Source: Pseudomonadales bacterium
GTDB lineage: Bacteria; Pseudomonadota; Gammaproteobacteria; Pseudomonadales; Azotimanducaceae
Direction: 5' to 3'
Assembly: GCA_019090385.1 (NCBI GenBank)
Contig: JAHRWB010000025.1
Coordinates: 1-64,000, forward strand
Length of the DNA stretch: 64,000 bases
The translations under genes and the position numbers were made by a program. Shown piece by piece: positions 16,432 through 25,081 of the stretch; the stretch's first letter is position 1; every line of letters starts with the position of its first letter. The notes beneath the pieces are model-generated. The model ran no database searches. It worked only from the letters and a program-made list of their open reading frames with translations, and was not told the origin of the DNA.

Positions 16432-17898
16432 ATGCCTGAGAAACTGCGACTATTATCTTTTACCGGCAAGTATCGAATATTGCATACAACCTGGTTTGCT
16501 TTTTTTATCAGCTTTATGGTGTGGTTTAACCATGCCCCCCTGATGGTCATTATTCGCGAGGTATTTGCGCTGACGGATCAGGAAGTTAAAGTGCTCTTGT
16601 TGCTTAATGTTGCACTGACTATTCCTGCGCGAATTGTGGTGGGTATGCTGGTAGACAGTTATGGGCCCCGGCGTTTGTTTTCCGGTATTTTAATTCTCTC
16701 CGGTGGTCTGTGCTATTTCTTTGCGATGGCGGAGAATTTCCAACAATTGGCCGTGGCTCGGTTCTTACTGGGTTTTGCCGGTGCGGGCTTTGTGGTGGGC
16801 ATCCGCATGATCGGAGAATGGTTTCCGGCTAGCCAGGCGGGTACCGCCCAGGGTATATACGGGGGTTGGGGAAATTTTGGTTCGGCGGCTTCTGCTATGT
16901 CTTTACCGATGTTGGCACTGTGGTTTGGCGGGGAAAATGGTTGGCGTTATGCACTGCTGTGCACGGCGGTAATTTCGGTGTGTTACGGAGTTTTCTATTT
17001 TTTTGCAGTCACCGACACGCCCAAGGGTTCAACCTATTTCAAACCCAAAAAAATGGGTGCAATGGAAGTTACCAGCAAAGGTGATTTGATTATTTATCTG
17101 CTAATGAGCTTGCCAATTTATGGCGCGCTGGCGCTGCTGGTCTGGAAGTTGTCACCTGTGGGCATGGCATGGTTGTCTCCAACGTTCACCTTCTCAGCCT
17201 ACTTTGCCATCGCTGCGGTTTATCTGGTCCAGGCCTATAAAATTATTCAGGTCAATAAGGGGATTTTTCATAAAGAAGTACCGGAAATGTTTCGTTATCC
17301 CTTTAAGCAGGTAGCTATTCTTGATTTGGCTTATCTGGTGACTTTCGGGTCTGAGCTTGCCTTGGTTTCGATGTTGCCGCTCTTTTATACGGATACTTTT
17401 CATCTGTCTCCTATAATGGCTGGTGTGCTGGCCGGGGCTTACCCGGTAATGAATCTTATTGCTCGCCCTGGTGGGGGTGTTCTGAGTGACAAGCTGGGTC
17501 GTAAACGTAGCCTGGTTATTTTGTTTTCTGGCATCGTGGTTAGTTTTATGGTCTTGGGTCAGGTCAGTGCAGATTGGGCGGTTGCCTTGGTACTGATAAC
17601 GACGCTGGTTTGTGGGTTATTTGCCAAGGGTGGTTCTGGTGCGGTGTTTGCTATGGTGCCGCTAATTAGCCGTCGTATGACGGGTCAGGTTGCGGGCATG
17701 GTGGGTGCATATGGCAATGTAGGGGGCCTGGTATTTTTAACAGTACTGTCTTTTGTATCTCCACAATCGTTTTTTTTGATCATCGGAGGCACCGCGGCAT
17801 TTGTTTTGTTGGTTACACTGCTCTTTCTGGAAGAACCAAAAGGACAAACTGCCGAGATCCTGGAAGATGGAACCGTGCAGATGATAGACGTGGCTTGA
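16432..17898 (+). CDS. NarK/NasA-type nitrate/nitrite transporter (MFS, NNP family)
   Basis: This 488-residue, about 12-helix transporter has the two glycine-rich nitrate signatures of the nitrate/nitrite porter family, GGWGNFGSAASA near residue 145 and GAYGNVGG near residue 425, and the early segment NHAPLMVIIREVF. It imports nitrate, or exchanges nitrate and nitrite, across the inner membrane. It faces away from the nirB operon, behind a sigma54-type promoter, and is followed after 22 bp by the phosphatase-kinase gene. Its place in an assimilatory locus argues for nitrate uptake. A GGACGG ribosome site precedes the ATG. Confidence 0.92.
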   Translation: MPEKLRLLSFTGKYRILHTTWFAFFISFMVWFNHAPLMVIIREVFALTDQEVKVLLLLNVALTIPARIVVGMLVDSYGPRRLFSGILILSGGLCYFFAMAENFQQLAVARFLLGFAGAGFVVGIRMIGEWFPASQAGTAQGIYGGWGNFGSAASAMSLPMLALWFGGENGWRYALLCTAVISVCYGVFYFFAVTDTPKGSTYFKPKKMGAMEVTSKGDLIIYLLMSLPIYGALALLVWKLSPVGMAWLSPTFTFSAYFAIAAVYLVQAYKIIQVNKGIFHKEVPEMFRYPFKQVAILDLAYLVTFGSELALVSMLPLFYTDTFHLSPIMAGVLAGAYPVMNLIARPGGGVLSDKLGRKRSLVILFSGIVVSFMVLGQVSADWAVALVLITTLVCGLFAKGGSGAVFAMVPLISRRMTGQVAGMVGAYGNVGGLVFLTVLSFVSPQSFFLIIGGTAAFVLLVTLLFLEEPKGQTAEILEDGTVQMIDVA

Positions 17899-17920
17899 AA
17901 GCCTCCCGTACACTGCGCGT

Positions 17921-19636
17921 ATGAGTAACGACGAATTAATCAGCCTTGGCCAGTATTCTGATACGGGTATCAAACCTGAAAATCAGGACAGTTATGGTGT
18001 TTTAGTGCCGGAATTCCCGGGATTGGACTACAAGGGTATTGTTGCGGTATTGGCCGACGGCGTAAGTGGTTGCGATGAAGGAAAAATGGCCAGCGAGACT
18101 TGTGTGGCTTGCCTTTTGGATGATTATTACGCTACGCCAGATTCCTGGACGGTCAAAAAATCGGTAGAAAAAGTATTGTTGGCGACTAATCGCTGGATGT
18201 ACGGTCAGGGGCAGCAGGGCGTGGACGCGCGCAAGGGCCTGGCAACTACTCTAAGTGCGCTGGTGGTGAAATCCACCACCGGATATATTTTTCATGTGGG
18301 CGATACCCGCATCTATCGCATGCGTGATTCAGAATTGGTCCAGATGACTAAAGATCATCGGGTTTGGGTCTCGGAGGACAAAAATTATTTAACCCGAGCC
18401 ATGGGTATCGATTTGCATTTGGATATCGATTATCACAAGTTTGTAGTAGACCAGGGTGATATATTTATTCTGACCACCGATGGCGTGCACGAGTATATGC
18501 CGGATACTGCCATTGCAGATTTGGTGTCCAGGAATGTTGAAAATCTTGATCGAGCGGCGCGTGAAATAGCCACCTTGGCCTTACGTAATGGCAGTCCGGA
18601 TAATGTCACGTGCCAGATTGTGCGCTTCAATCATCTGCCCGGTACCGGTGAAAATGAGTTATACAAAAAACTCACTGAGTTTCCTTTTTTACCTGAACTC
18701 AGTGCAGGCATGAAGGTTGATGGATATAAGATTCTACGCAGCTTGTACGCTAGCAATCGTACCCAACTTTACTTGGCTTTGGATGAAGATAGCGATACCC
18801 AGGTTGTGCTGAAATCGCCCTCGGTTAATTTTGAGGATGATCCTGTATTTCTTGATATGTTTATGCACGAGGAGTGGGTTGGCAGCCGCTTGAATAACAA
18901 TCATGTATTAAGTGTGATTAGCCAGAGTAAGCGGCGTAATTTTCTCTACTACGTTGCAGAGTATATTGATGGCCGGACCTTACGTGCCTGGATGAATGAT
19001 TCGCCCAAGCCGGATTTGACTGAGGTCCGTGAAATTCTCGGACAAATTGCTCGAGGTTTAACGGCATTCCATAAGATGGAGATGATTCATCAGGATCTGA
19101 AGCCTGAAAATATCATGATAGATGCCCAGGGCACGGTAAAGATAATTGATTTTGGCTCGACAAAAATTGCTGGAATTGAGGAGATTGCCTCACCTTTGCA
19201 ACGCCTGACATTGCTGGGGACTAAAAATTATACGGCGCCGGAATACCTGCTGGGTTATCCGTGCTCCACGCGCTCTGATATTTTTTCGCTGGGGGTCATC
19301 GTTTACGAAATGCTCACGGGTCATTTGCCTTATGGTGAGAATTACGATGAGGGATCTGTCCAGAAAATGGGTTATACCTCGGCTCGACGCTGGGTGCCCG
19401 AGTTGCCGGTTTGGATAGATGGTGCATTGGAACGAGCGGTGAAAAAAGATGTTAATAGGCGGTATAGTGAATTATCAGAGTTTGTTTATGATTTGGCCAA
19501 CCCTAACAAAGATTTCCTTAGTGAACACAACGAACCTTTACTGGTAAGAAATCCAGTCGGTTTTTGGCAGGGTTTCACTGCCATTAGTTTTATAATAAAT
19601 GTGCTGCTCATTATAAAACTGTTCTGGAAAGGGTGA
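17921..19636 (+). CDS. Fused PP2C phosphatase and Ser/Thr protein kinase with C-terminal membrane anchor
   Basis: The 571-residue protein has an N-terminal PP2C-type phosphatase (about 1-240; metal-binding ADG at 45-47, GDTR at 127-130, TTDG at 185-188, DNV at 227-229). A eukaryotic-type kinase domain follows (about 265-545): ATP Lys298, catalytic-loop HQDLKPEN with Asp392, and Asp410 of DFG, then APE at 439-441. A terminal hydrophobic helix (about 548-568) should tether it to the inner membrane. The catalytic loop has HQD instead of HRD. It follows the nitrate transporter by 22 bp, and Pseudomonas aeruginosa has a kinase gene at the same place (PA1782). It probably adjusts nitrate uptake or reduction by reversible phosphorylation; the target is unknown. 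No ribosome site is obvious. Confidence 0.9.
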   Translation: MSNDELISLGQYSDTGIKPENQDSYGVLVPEFPGLDYKGIVAVLADGVSGCDEGKMASETCVACLLDDYYATPDSWTVKKSVEKVLLATNRWMYGQGQQGVDARKGLATTLSALVVKSTTGYIFHVGDTRIYRMRDSELVQMTKDHRVWVSEDKNYLTRAMGIDLHLDIDYHKFVVDQGDIFILTTDGVHEYMPDTAIADLVSRNVENLDRAAREIATLALRNGSPDNVTCQIVRFNHLPGTGENELYKKLTEFPFLPELSAGMKVDGYKILRSLYASNRTQLYLALDEDSDTQVVLKSPSVNFEDDPVFLDMFMHEEWVGSRLNNNHVLSVISQSKRRNFLYYVAEYIDGRTLRAWMNDSPKPDLTEVREILGQIARGLTAFHKMEMIHQDLKPENIMIDAQGTVKIIDFGSTKIAGIEEIASPLQRLTLLGTKNYTAPEYLLGYPCSTRSDIFSLGVIVYEMLTGHLPYGENYDEGSVQKMGYTSARRWVPELPVWIDGALERAVKKDVNRRYSELSEFVYDLANPNKDFLSEHNEPLLVRNPVGFWQGFTAISFIINVLLIIKLFWKG

Positions 19637-19813
19637 TAACAACTTTACTTTAGTAGATACGTCTGTTGATTTACATCAATGCTCTGTACCTGGCACAGCC
19701 TGTAGCTATGGTTAGTACAGTAGCAAATAAAATGATAGCTGGATTAGCTTTTTGTTATCGCCCCTCTCAGAATAAGTTGTTAAGGACTGGCAGTTAGTTC
19801 CTTGTCAAGGGGC

Positions 19814-20107
19814 TTAACTGGTGCTATCCATGTATTCGATCTCGGGTCTGCCGGCCATGCAAGGTCCCATTTTTGCCCCTATGGTTTTGAAATATTCAGT
19901 TTTACCATGGATGTCTAGTGCAGCCTGATCAACATATTGTTCCATGACAATATACTTATTTCCGTCTGCACGGGACTTATGCAGGGAATAGTAATTGTTG
20001 CCAGCCTCGTTGGCGCGAACAGCTGTTTCCAACTCTGCAAAGATAGCTTCGAACTCTTCGTTTTTGCCCGGTTTAATATCGAATTTTGCAATAATGCCTA
20101 TGGCCAT
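19814..20107 (-). CDS. Antibiotic biosynthesis monooxygenase (ABM/YgiN-like) domain protein
   Basis: This 97-residue single-domain protein has the ABM pattern: a first strand GIIAKFDIKPGKNEEFEAIF, then NYYSLHKS and YIVMEQYVDQAALDIHGKTE with the conserved His. Such small dimeric ferredoxin-like proteins are cofactor-independent monooxygenases of quinols or polyketides, or quinol-handling proteins like YgiN. AAGGGGAA precedes the ATG. It is divergent from the CoA-transferase gene at 20311 and its job there is unknown. Confidence 0.85.
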   Translation of the reverse strand: MAIGIIAKFDIKPGKNEEFEAIFAELETAVRANEAGNNYYSLHKSRADGNKYIVMEQYVDQAALDIHGKTEYFKTIGAKMGPCMAGRPEIEYMDSTS

Positions 20108-20310
20108 TATGTTTCCCCTTACAGGTTAATTTGTTAATTGTTATGTAGAACTTGTGTTTGATTGTCTCGGGGGCAGCACACAGAGTCAAGCCTGAACGCA
20201 AACCCTGGAGGGATAAGCGCTTACTGCATGGATAGATCGTGGTAGGCTTAAGCCCTTCAGGGTAGTTGTCGATAACTACAGCTTCCAATGTTTAATAACA
20301 GGATATCTCT

Positions 20311-21507
20311 ATGAGTGGACCGCTGGCAGGCGTAAAAGTACTGGATCTGGCTGCTGTTGTTTCTGGCCCCTTAACGGCTACTTTGCTGTCTGATCAGGGT
20401 GCGGAAGTTATCAAGGTAGAGAGAATTGGTAGCGGAGATATCCAGCGACACGTGGGTAGCAAAAGGAATGGCACGCCGGGGTTTTTTCATATGCTAAATC
20501 GCGGAAAACTGTCCATTGCGCTGGATATGGCAAGGCCGGAAGCGATTGAGATTATTCGTAAACTCGCGGCAAAGAGCGATGTTGTGGTGCAGAATTTTCG
20601 TCCCGGGGTTGTTGACCGGCTGGGTATTGGTTTTAAAAATCTTTCTGCTTGCAATAGCAAACTGATTTATCTGTCTATTAGCGGTTTCGGACAATCTGGT
20701 CCCCAGTCACACAAGCGAGCCTATGATCCCATCATTCAAACTTATTCCGGTATGGCTGCGGTACAGGGCTTGAAAAGGGGCGATGGCCCCGAACAGGTTA
20801 ATCAGCTAATTATGGATAAATTGACTGCGTATACTGGCAGCCAGGCGATCTGTGCGGCTTTATATAGTCGCTCACAAAGTGGCAAAGGCCAGCATATTGA
20901 GTTGTCCATGCTGGATACGGCTATCGCGTTTATGTGGCCTGATGCCGGTGCGGATAATATTTTGCAGGGAGAAGGTATAGAGCATAGCCCACCGATTGGT
21001 GGCTCTGGTCAGCTCATGCGCTTTGCTGATGGTTGGGGCACCATGATGTTGCTGACTGACTCCGAATTTCGTGGTATGTGTCATGCCTTCGAGAAACCCG
21101 AGCTTGCTGCCGATGACCGGTTTAGTACCCTTGCCAAACGTATAAGCAACCGGCAGGTTCTGGGAAAAATTATGCATACCCAGGTTGAAGAGGTGGCTTT
21201 AACTATTAGTTTGGAAGATGCAGAAGAGCGATTTGCACGACATGAAGTACCCTTTGCGCGATTGCGTCATTTGCACGAACTGCCGGATGACCCCCAGGTA
21301 AAACACAATAAAATGTTTAGTTTGCTAGATCATCCGGTGGCAGGACCGTTAAGAGAAACACGGCCCGCAGCGCAGTTTTCAGCGACCCCGGCCAGCCCAG
21401 CAGGACCCGCACCTGCTGTGGGAGAACATACGGCAGAAGTGCTGGGCTCTATTGATATGTTAGATCAGCTGGATACGCTGCTAGCTGAAAAAATTGTCGG
21501 TATCTGA
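20311..21507 (+). CDS. CaiB/BaiF family III CoA-transferase
   Basis: This 398-residue protein shows the complete family III set: GAEVIKVERIGSGDIQR, NFRPGVVDRLGIGF, ISGFGQSGP and GKGQHIELSMLDT with the catalytic Asp202. The enzyme moves CoA between carboxylic acids through an enzyme-bound acyl anhydride, or may racemise 2-methylacyl-CoA. An AGGATAT ribosome site precedes the ATG. Neighbours are an ABM protein, a VOC protein, a thioesterase and a CMD-family protein, so it probably activates the acid degraded by this cluster. An imperfect dyad (GTAGTT/AACTAC, 20262-20279) lies about 40 bp upstream. Confidence 0.92.
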   Translation: MSGPLAGVKVLDLAAVVSGPLTATLLSDQGAEVIKVERIGSGDIQRHVGSKRNGTPGFFHMLNRGKLSIALDMARPEAIEIIRKLAAKSDVVVQNFRPGVVDRLGIGFKNLSACNSKLIYLSISGFGQSGPQSHKRAYDPIIQTYSGMAAVQGLKRGDGPEQVNQLIMDKLTAYTGSQAICAALYSRSQSGKGQHIELSMLDTAIAFMWPDAGADNILQGEGIEHSPPIGGSGQLMRFADGWGTMMLLTDSEFRGMCHAFEKPELAADDRFSTLAKRISNRQVLGKIMHTQVEEVALTISLEDAEERFARHEVPFARLRHLHELPDDPQVKHNKMFSLLDHPVAGPLRETRPAAQFSATPASPAGPAPAVGEHTAEVLGSIDMLDQLDTLLAEKIVGI

Positions 21508-21543
21508 GCGTGCAATGGGTAGTTTTGCACCTTGGTTACTAAA

Positions 21544-21918
21544 TTACTCTTTGCTGGCAAAGTGTAATATTTCCAGTGTTGTACCGGCGGAATCCTTGAT
21601 AAAGGCAAATTTGGCAAAGCCCATGTCCTGTGGTTCCAGTATAAATTCAACTCCTTGTTCACGAAGTTCGCTGATTGCTGCTTCAAAATTATCAACGGCT
21701 AAGCCTATGTGGTCACCCACACCTTCCTGAATTTCTCCGGAAATAGTCAGGGGTAAGCCATCAAGCTCCATGCGAATAATGGTGGTGCCTTTAAACTCCA
21801 TTTCCTGGACTTTTTTAGCCCCCAGCGTTCCTTCATAAAAGGCAACGGTTTCCGGGACATTATCAACAACGAGGTGCCGATGGTTAAAACTGTAGTTTAC
21901 TGCGGTGCCTGCACTCAT
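21544..21918 (-). CDS. VOC superfamily (glyoxalase/dioxygenase-fold) protein
   Basis: This 124-residue protein has two beta-alpha-beta-beta-beta modules of the vicinal oxygen chelate fold. Candidate metal ligands are His15 (or His13), His70 in GDHIGLAV and Glu116 in GTTLEILHF. Family members include glyoxalase I, methylmalonyl-CoA epimerase and extradiol dioxygenases; short single-unit forms like this often act as epimerases or isomerases on acyl-CoAs. AAGGAAT precedes the ATG. It is convergent with the CoA-transferase gene and lies downstream of the thioesterase gene across a palindrome-rich gap. Confidence 0.88.
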   Translation of the reverse strand: MSAGTAVNYSFNHRHLVVDNVPETVAFYEGTLGAKKVQEMEFKGTTIIRMELDGLPLTISGEIQEGVGDHIGLAVDNFEAAISELREQGVEFILEPQDMGFAKFAFIKDSAGTTLEILHFASKE

Positions 21919-21971
21919 AATATTATTCCTTTTCTGATTTTTATTTATGCCTGTATCATCGTAAATTCGTG

Positions 21972-22052
21972 TGTTCTGTTCAAGTAGCGCTAGCGCTACT
22001 TGCGCCGCTAGCCAACTTGCGTATCTAGCTAAGCAGAACAGCTCAAGTTGGC
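21972..22052. repeat. Cluster of nested palindromes
   Basis: Within 81 bp there are three inverted repeats: a 22-bp perfect palindrome CAAGTAGCGCT/AGCGCTACTTG at 21981-22002, TGTTCTG (21972-21978) with CAGAACA (22034-22040), and GCCAACTTG (22011-22019) with CAAGTTGGC (22044-22052). They interlock, so alternative folds are possible. The gap separates the thioesterase and VOC genes on the minus strand. It could be a terminator, a processed RNA structure or a small palindromic mobile element. Confidence 0.7.
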
Positions 22053-22071
22053 CATTAAATCATGCGGACCG

Positions 22072-22953
22072 TCAAGCATGCTGGATTAAATAATGCGTCA
22101 TTACCTCACGCTGGGTCAGAGTGAGCGCTGTTGATTTGCGTTTATCCAGGTCCATATTGATACTCACGGATTCAGAACCCAGTACGCAGGCCCCGGTATT
22201 TGAATTAAAAATCAGATGGGCCATATTGAAGGTTTTGTTACCCAGCTTGCTCAGGCCTGAAACCATTGCAAAGCGATCTCCCAGTTTGAGCGATGAGTAA
22301 AAGTTCATTCGATACTCGAGTACGGCGTTACCCAGCACACTATCACCACTCAACTCGCCGGGTTTGCTGGCACTAAAACGCATCAGCAGATTTGGCATAG
22401 AGTCTGAGCTGCGACCCATATATTGATAGGGCAGCAAGTAGCCGTCCGGGCCGCATTCCTCAGCCTGAACACGACCTTTACCTATTAGGTTAAAACCTGC
22501 GTCAAAGCAGTTTTTAAGTGATAACCGAGCATAGGGGAAGGGTTGGGAATCCAGGCCCCGGTTACCCGCGTGAGCAGGCAGAGTAACGGTGTTCGGGCAT
22601 GAATCAGGCAAAGGATGTTCTATTTCAAATGTAAAAGCTGCAATGACGGAACCGGTTGCTGAATTTTGCAGCTCGACCAGGGCACTGAAGTTCTGTTCGG
22701 AAGTATCGAGCAAACCAAACAACCCGGTTATGGGTTCCGCTATTCGTGCTTCTGCACCAAAACGCATGTGTTGTACGCGGATTTTTCGGGACAGTGAGGT
22801 TATTTCCTCTGAGTCAAATAAATCCAGATCCAGCAGTGCAGTTTCCAGGGTCTGAAAGATCTTGTGAACATAAAAACGCACATTTAAATGGTCATTCTCA
22901 TCACATTCCCAACGATTCACTGAGCCCATATAGGCTGGTAGTAAGTCACTCAT
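22072..22953 (-). CDS. Acyl-CoA thioesterase-like, double hotdog fold
   Basis: The N-terminal half carries a 4HBT-type active site (WECDENDHLNVRFYVHK, with Asp18 or Asp21, His22 and Asn24), and the second half looks like a second hotdog repeat (LEYRMNFYSSLKLGDRFAMV). This suggests an acyl-CoA thioesterase of about 293 residues that releases free acid and CoA. A longer frame reaches 22986 but would overlap the upstream gene by 29 bp. I prefer the ATG at 22953, which leaves 4 bp after the upstream stop. It is co-transcribed with the CMD-family gene. The fold is likely; the substrate is unknown. Confidence 0.75.
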   Translation of the reverse strand: MSDLLPAYMGSVNRWECDENDHLNVRFYVHKIFQTLETALLDLDLFDSEEITSLSRKIRVQHMRFGAEARIAEPITGLFGLLDTSEQNFSALVELQNSATGSVIAAFTFEIEHPLPDSCPNTVTLPAHAGNRGLDSQPFPYARLSLKNCFDAGFNLIGKGRVQAEECGPDGYLLPYQYMGRSSDSMPNLLMRFSASKPGELSGDSVLGNAVLEYRMNFYSSLKLGDRFAMVSGLSKLGNKTFNMAHLIFNSNTGACVLGSESVSINMDLDKRKSTALTLTQREVMTHYLIQHA

Positions 22954-22957
22954 CTTA

Positions 22958-23530
22958 CTATGCCGGGTTTTCTGGAAAGGGGTCATCCATGCCTTTTTCC
23001 AGAGGAATATGAAATGAATTTAGTGTGAAGCAAATCAGGCCATAATATCCAACTGTGGTTACCAGCTCGATCACGCCACTTTCACCAAATGCCGCGACGC
23101 CTGCTGAATAGGTTTTATCTGATAGGGTATGGTTTTGAAGCAGGTCATAGGCAATTTGATAAGAGCTTAACTCATCACCCTTTAGTTCGGGCTGTTTGCC
23201 AACCCTGATTTGTTCAATACACTGTTCATCCACACCGGCATTTTTAGCCAATTGCCGGTGGGCTGAGAATTCAAATTTTGCTTGATAAAAAGCCCCCGCA
23301 GTACAAATAGCAATTTCCTTTATATTTTCTGGTAACTTGGATGCAAAACGTACAGCTGCACCCAGGGCTTGCACTTCACTGCCCACAGCAGGTGCCCTGA
23401 CTAGTGCTCCGAAGGGGCCGATTAGTCCAATGCCTTTGCGTCCTTTGCCTCGCGGACCATTTTCAATATCTTCAAGTACAGAGCGTTGCTCCGGAGTTAG
23501 CTGGTCTCTGGTTAGAGGTGATAAGCGCAT
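22958..23530 (-). CDS. Carboxymuconolactone decarboxylase (CMD) family protein
   Basis: This 190-residue all-helical protein has the CMD core ENIKEIAICTAGAFYQAKFE followed by FSAHRQLAKNAGV. It has the Glu87/His91 pair but not the CxxC motif of AhpD-type peroxidases, so a decarboxylase or other acid-base role is more likely than a redox one. A paralogue lies at 28944-29528. GGGAG precedes the ATG. It leads a two-gene unit with the thioesterase-like gene. CMD-family members of this length are frequent in degradation clusters but mostly unassigned. Confidence 0.87.
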   Translation of the reverse strand: MRLSPLTRDQLTPEQRSVLEDIENGPRGKGRKGIGLIGPFGALVRAPAVGSEVQALGAAVRFASKLPENIKEIAICTAGAFYQAKFEFSAHRQLAKNAGVDEQCIEQIRVGKQPELKGDELSSYQIAYDLLQNHTLSDKTYSAGVAAFGESGVIELVTTVGYYGLICFTLNSFHIPLEKGMDDPFPENPA

Positions 23531-23545
23531 GATATTTTCTCCCTA

Positions 23546-23558
23546 TAGATCTGATCTA
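23546..23558. promoter_or_regulatory. 6-1-6 inverted repeat upstream of the CMD/thioesterase unit
   Basis: TAGATC and GATCTA flank one base, giving a perfect 13-bp dyad 15 bp upstream of the CMD-family start, in the divergent gap to the MHS transporter. It could be an operator; no regulator gene is adjacent. Confidence 0.3.
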
Positions 23559-23731
23559 CACGGATCATAGTTTGTTGGCCTGTAAAATCAATCGCTTAGT
23601 TGGTTTGTGTATACAGGGCGCTGGTGTTGAAAGTATTTGGTTCAGGAAATACTTGTTCGTGCATCTGTGTCAGATTCAGTGCATTATCGCTGCAGCAGAC
23701 ATAATAAAAATAACAAATGCAGAGGATCTAA

Positions 23732-25081
23732 ATGGTCGCACAAAGTGGTGCCGTATCTGAAAGTAGTATGCGGCGGGTGGCACTTACTTCACTGGCCGGA
23801 ACCAGTATCGAGTGGTTCGATTTTTTTATTTTTGGGACTGCTGCCGCGCTAATTTTTCCCCAGTTGTTTTTTTCAGAAAATATGAATCCCACAGTGGCTC
23901 TGTTTGCTTCATTCAGTACCTTTGCGGTAGGTTTTTTTGCGCGTCCTATTGGCGGTGTCGTTTTTGGTCATTTTGGTGATAAGGCCGGCCGTAAAATTGC
24001 ATTGGTGACTGCCCTGATGTTGATGGGTGTAGCGACCATGCTGATTGGCTTCTTGCCCACTTATGCAGCAATTGGGCCAGCAGCACCTATTTTGCTTACC
24101 CTGTTGCGATTTGTTCAGGGTTTGGCCGTCGGTGGTCAATGGGGTGGTGCAATGTTGCTGGTTACCGAAAATGCACCCGTTAATAAACGTGGATATTATG
24201 GTGCATTTGCGCAGGCAGGTGCGCCGATAGGAATCATACTTGCGAATATCGCCTTCTTGGCTATTAGCTATCTTTGCTCAGAGGATCAATTTATGGCCTG
24301 GGGCTGGCGAATTCCTTTTTTGAGCAGCATTATTTTGATTGGTATCAGCTTGTATGTGCAAACAAGCCTTGAGGATACCCCGGCATTTAAGGAGTTGCAG
24401 GCCCGTCATCAGGATGCGGAAGAAAGTGACGTTCAGCTGAAAAAATCGCGGTCACCGGTTCTGGAAGCGATTAAGACCCATCCAAAAGAGATCCTGCTAG
24501 CCGCAGGTGCTTTCCTGTCCGTACAGGTTACGTTTTATATCGTGGTGGCTTTTTTGCCGGCGTATGGTGCTAATCCAGAGGGGCTGGGGCTGTCTAGAAA
24601 TCTTATGTTGGGGGCAGTGCTGATTTCGTCAATGGTGCAAATCCCAACGCTTTTTTGGGCAGCGGCGTACTCTGATAGAAATGGCCGGCGCGGTGTTTAT
24701 ATGGCCGGTGCTATATTGGGAGGGCTCTTTGCCTTTGCGATTTTTCCTCTATTTGACACAGGTAACTTCTGGTTAATCGTTTTGGCAATGTCCGGTGCCC
24801 AGGTATTTTTATCCATGATGTATGGGCCCCAGGCAGCATTTTTAACAGAGCTATTTAGCACCCATGTGCGCTACTCAGGTGCTTCGTTAGGTTATCAGAT
24901 GGGTGCCATACTGGGTGGTGCCCTGGCACCAATTATAGCCACGGCGTTGTGGAGTGATTTTGGCACGTTTTATGTTGCGGTATATATAGCCTTTATCAGT
25001 GTGCTGACTTTGGCTTCGGTAATCTTGTTGGCTGAAACCAATGGCGTGGATCTTGAAAACACGAATGCACAAGTTACCTGA
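23732..25081 (+). CDS. MFS transporter, metabolite:H+ symporter (MHS) family
   Basis: This 449-residue, 12-helix permease has the MHS signature SIEWFDFFIFGTAAALIFP, then FFARPIGGVVFGHFGDKAGRK and RFVQGLAVGGQWGGAMLLV. Relatives such as ShiA, ProP and KgtP import organic acids with protons. AGAGG precedes the ATG. It diverges from the CMD/thioesterase unit and probably takes up the carboxylic acid used by this cluster. Its 3' end overlaps the oppositely oriented amidohydrolase gene by 8 bp. Confidence 0.92.
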   Translation: MVAQSGAVSESSMRRVALTSLAGTSIEWFDFFIFGTAAALIFPQLFFSENMNPTVALFASFSTFAVGFFARPIGGVVFGHFGDKAGRKIALVTALMLMGVATMLIGFLPTYAAIGPAAPILLTLLRFVQGLAVGGQWGGAMLLVTENAPVNKRGYYGAFAQAGAPIGIILANIAFLAISYLCSEDQFMAWGWRIPFLSSIILIGISLYVQTSLEDTPAFKELQARHQDAEESDVQLKKSRSPVLEAIKTHPKEILLAAGAFLSVQVTFYIVVAFLPAYGANPEGLGLSRNLMLGAVLISSMVQIPTLFWAAAYSDRNGRRGVYMAGAILGGLFAFAIFPLFDTGNFWLIVLAMSGAQVFLSMMYGPQAAFLTELFSTHVRYSGASLGYQMGAILGGALAPIIATALWSDFGTFYVAVYIAFISVLTLASVILLAETNGVDLENTNAQVT

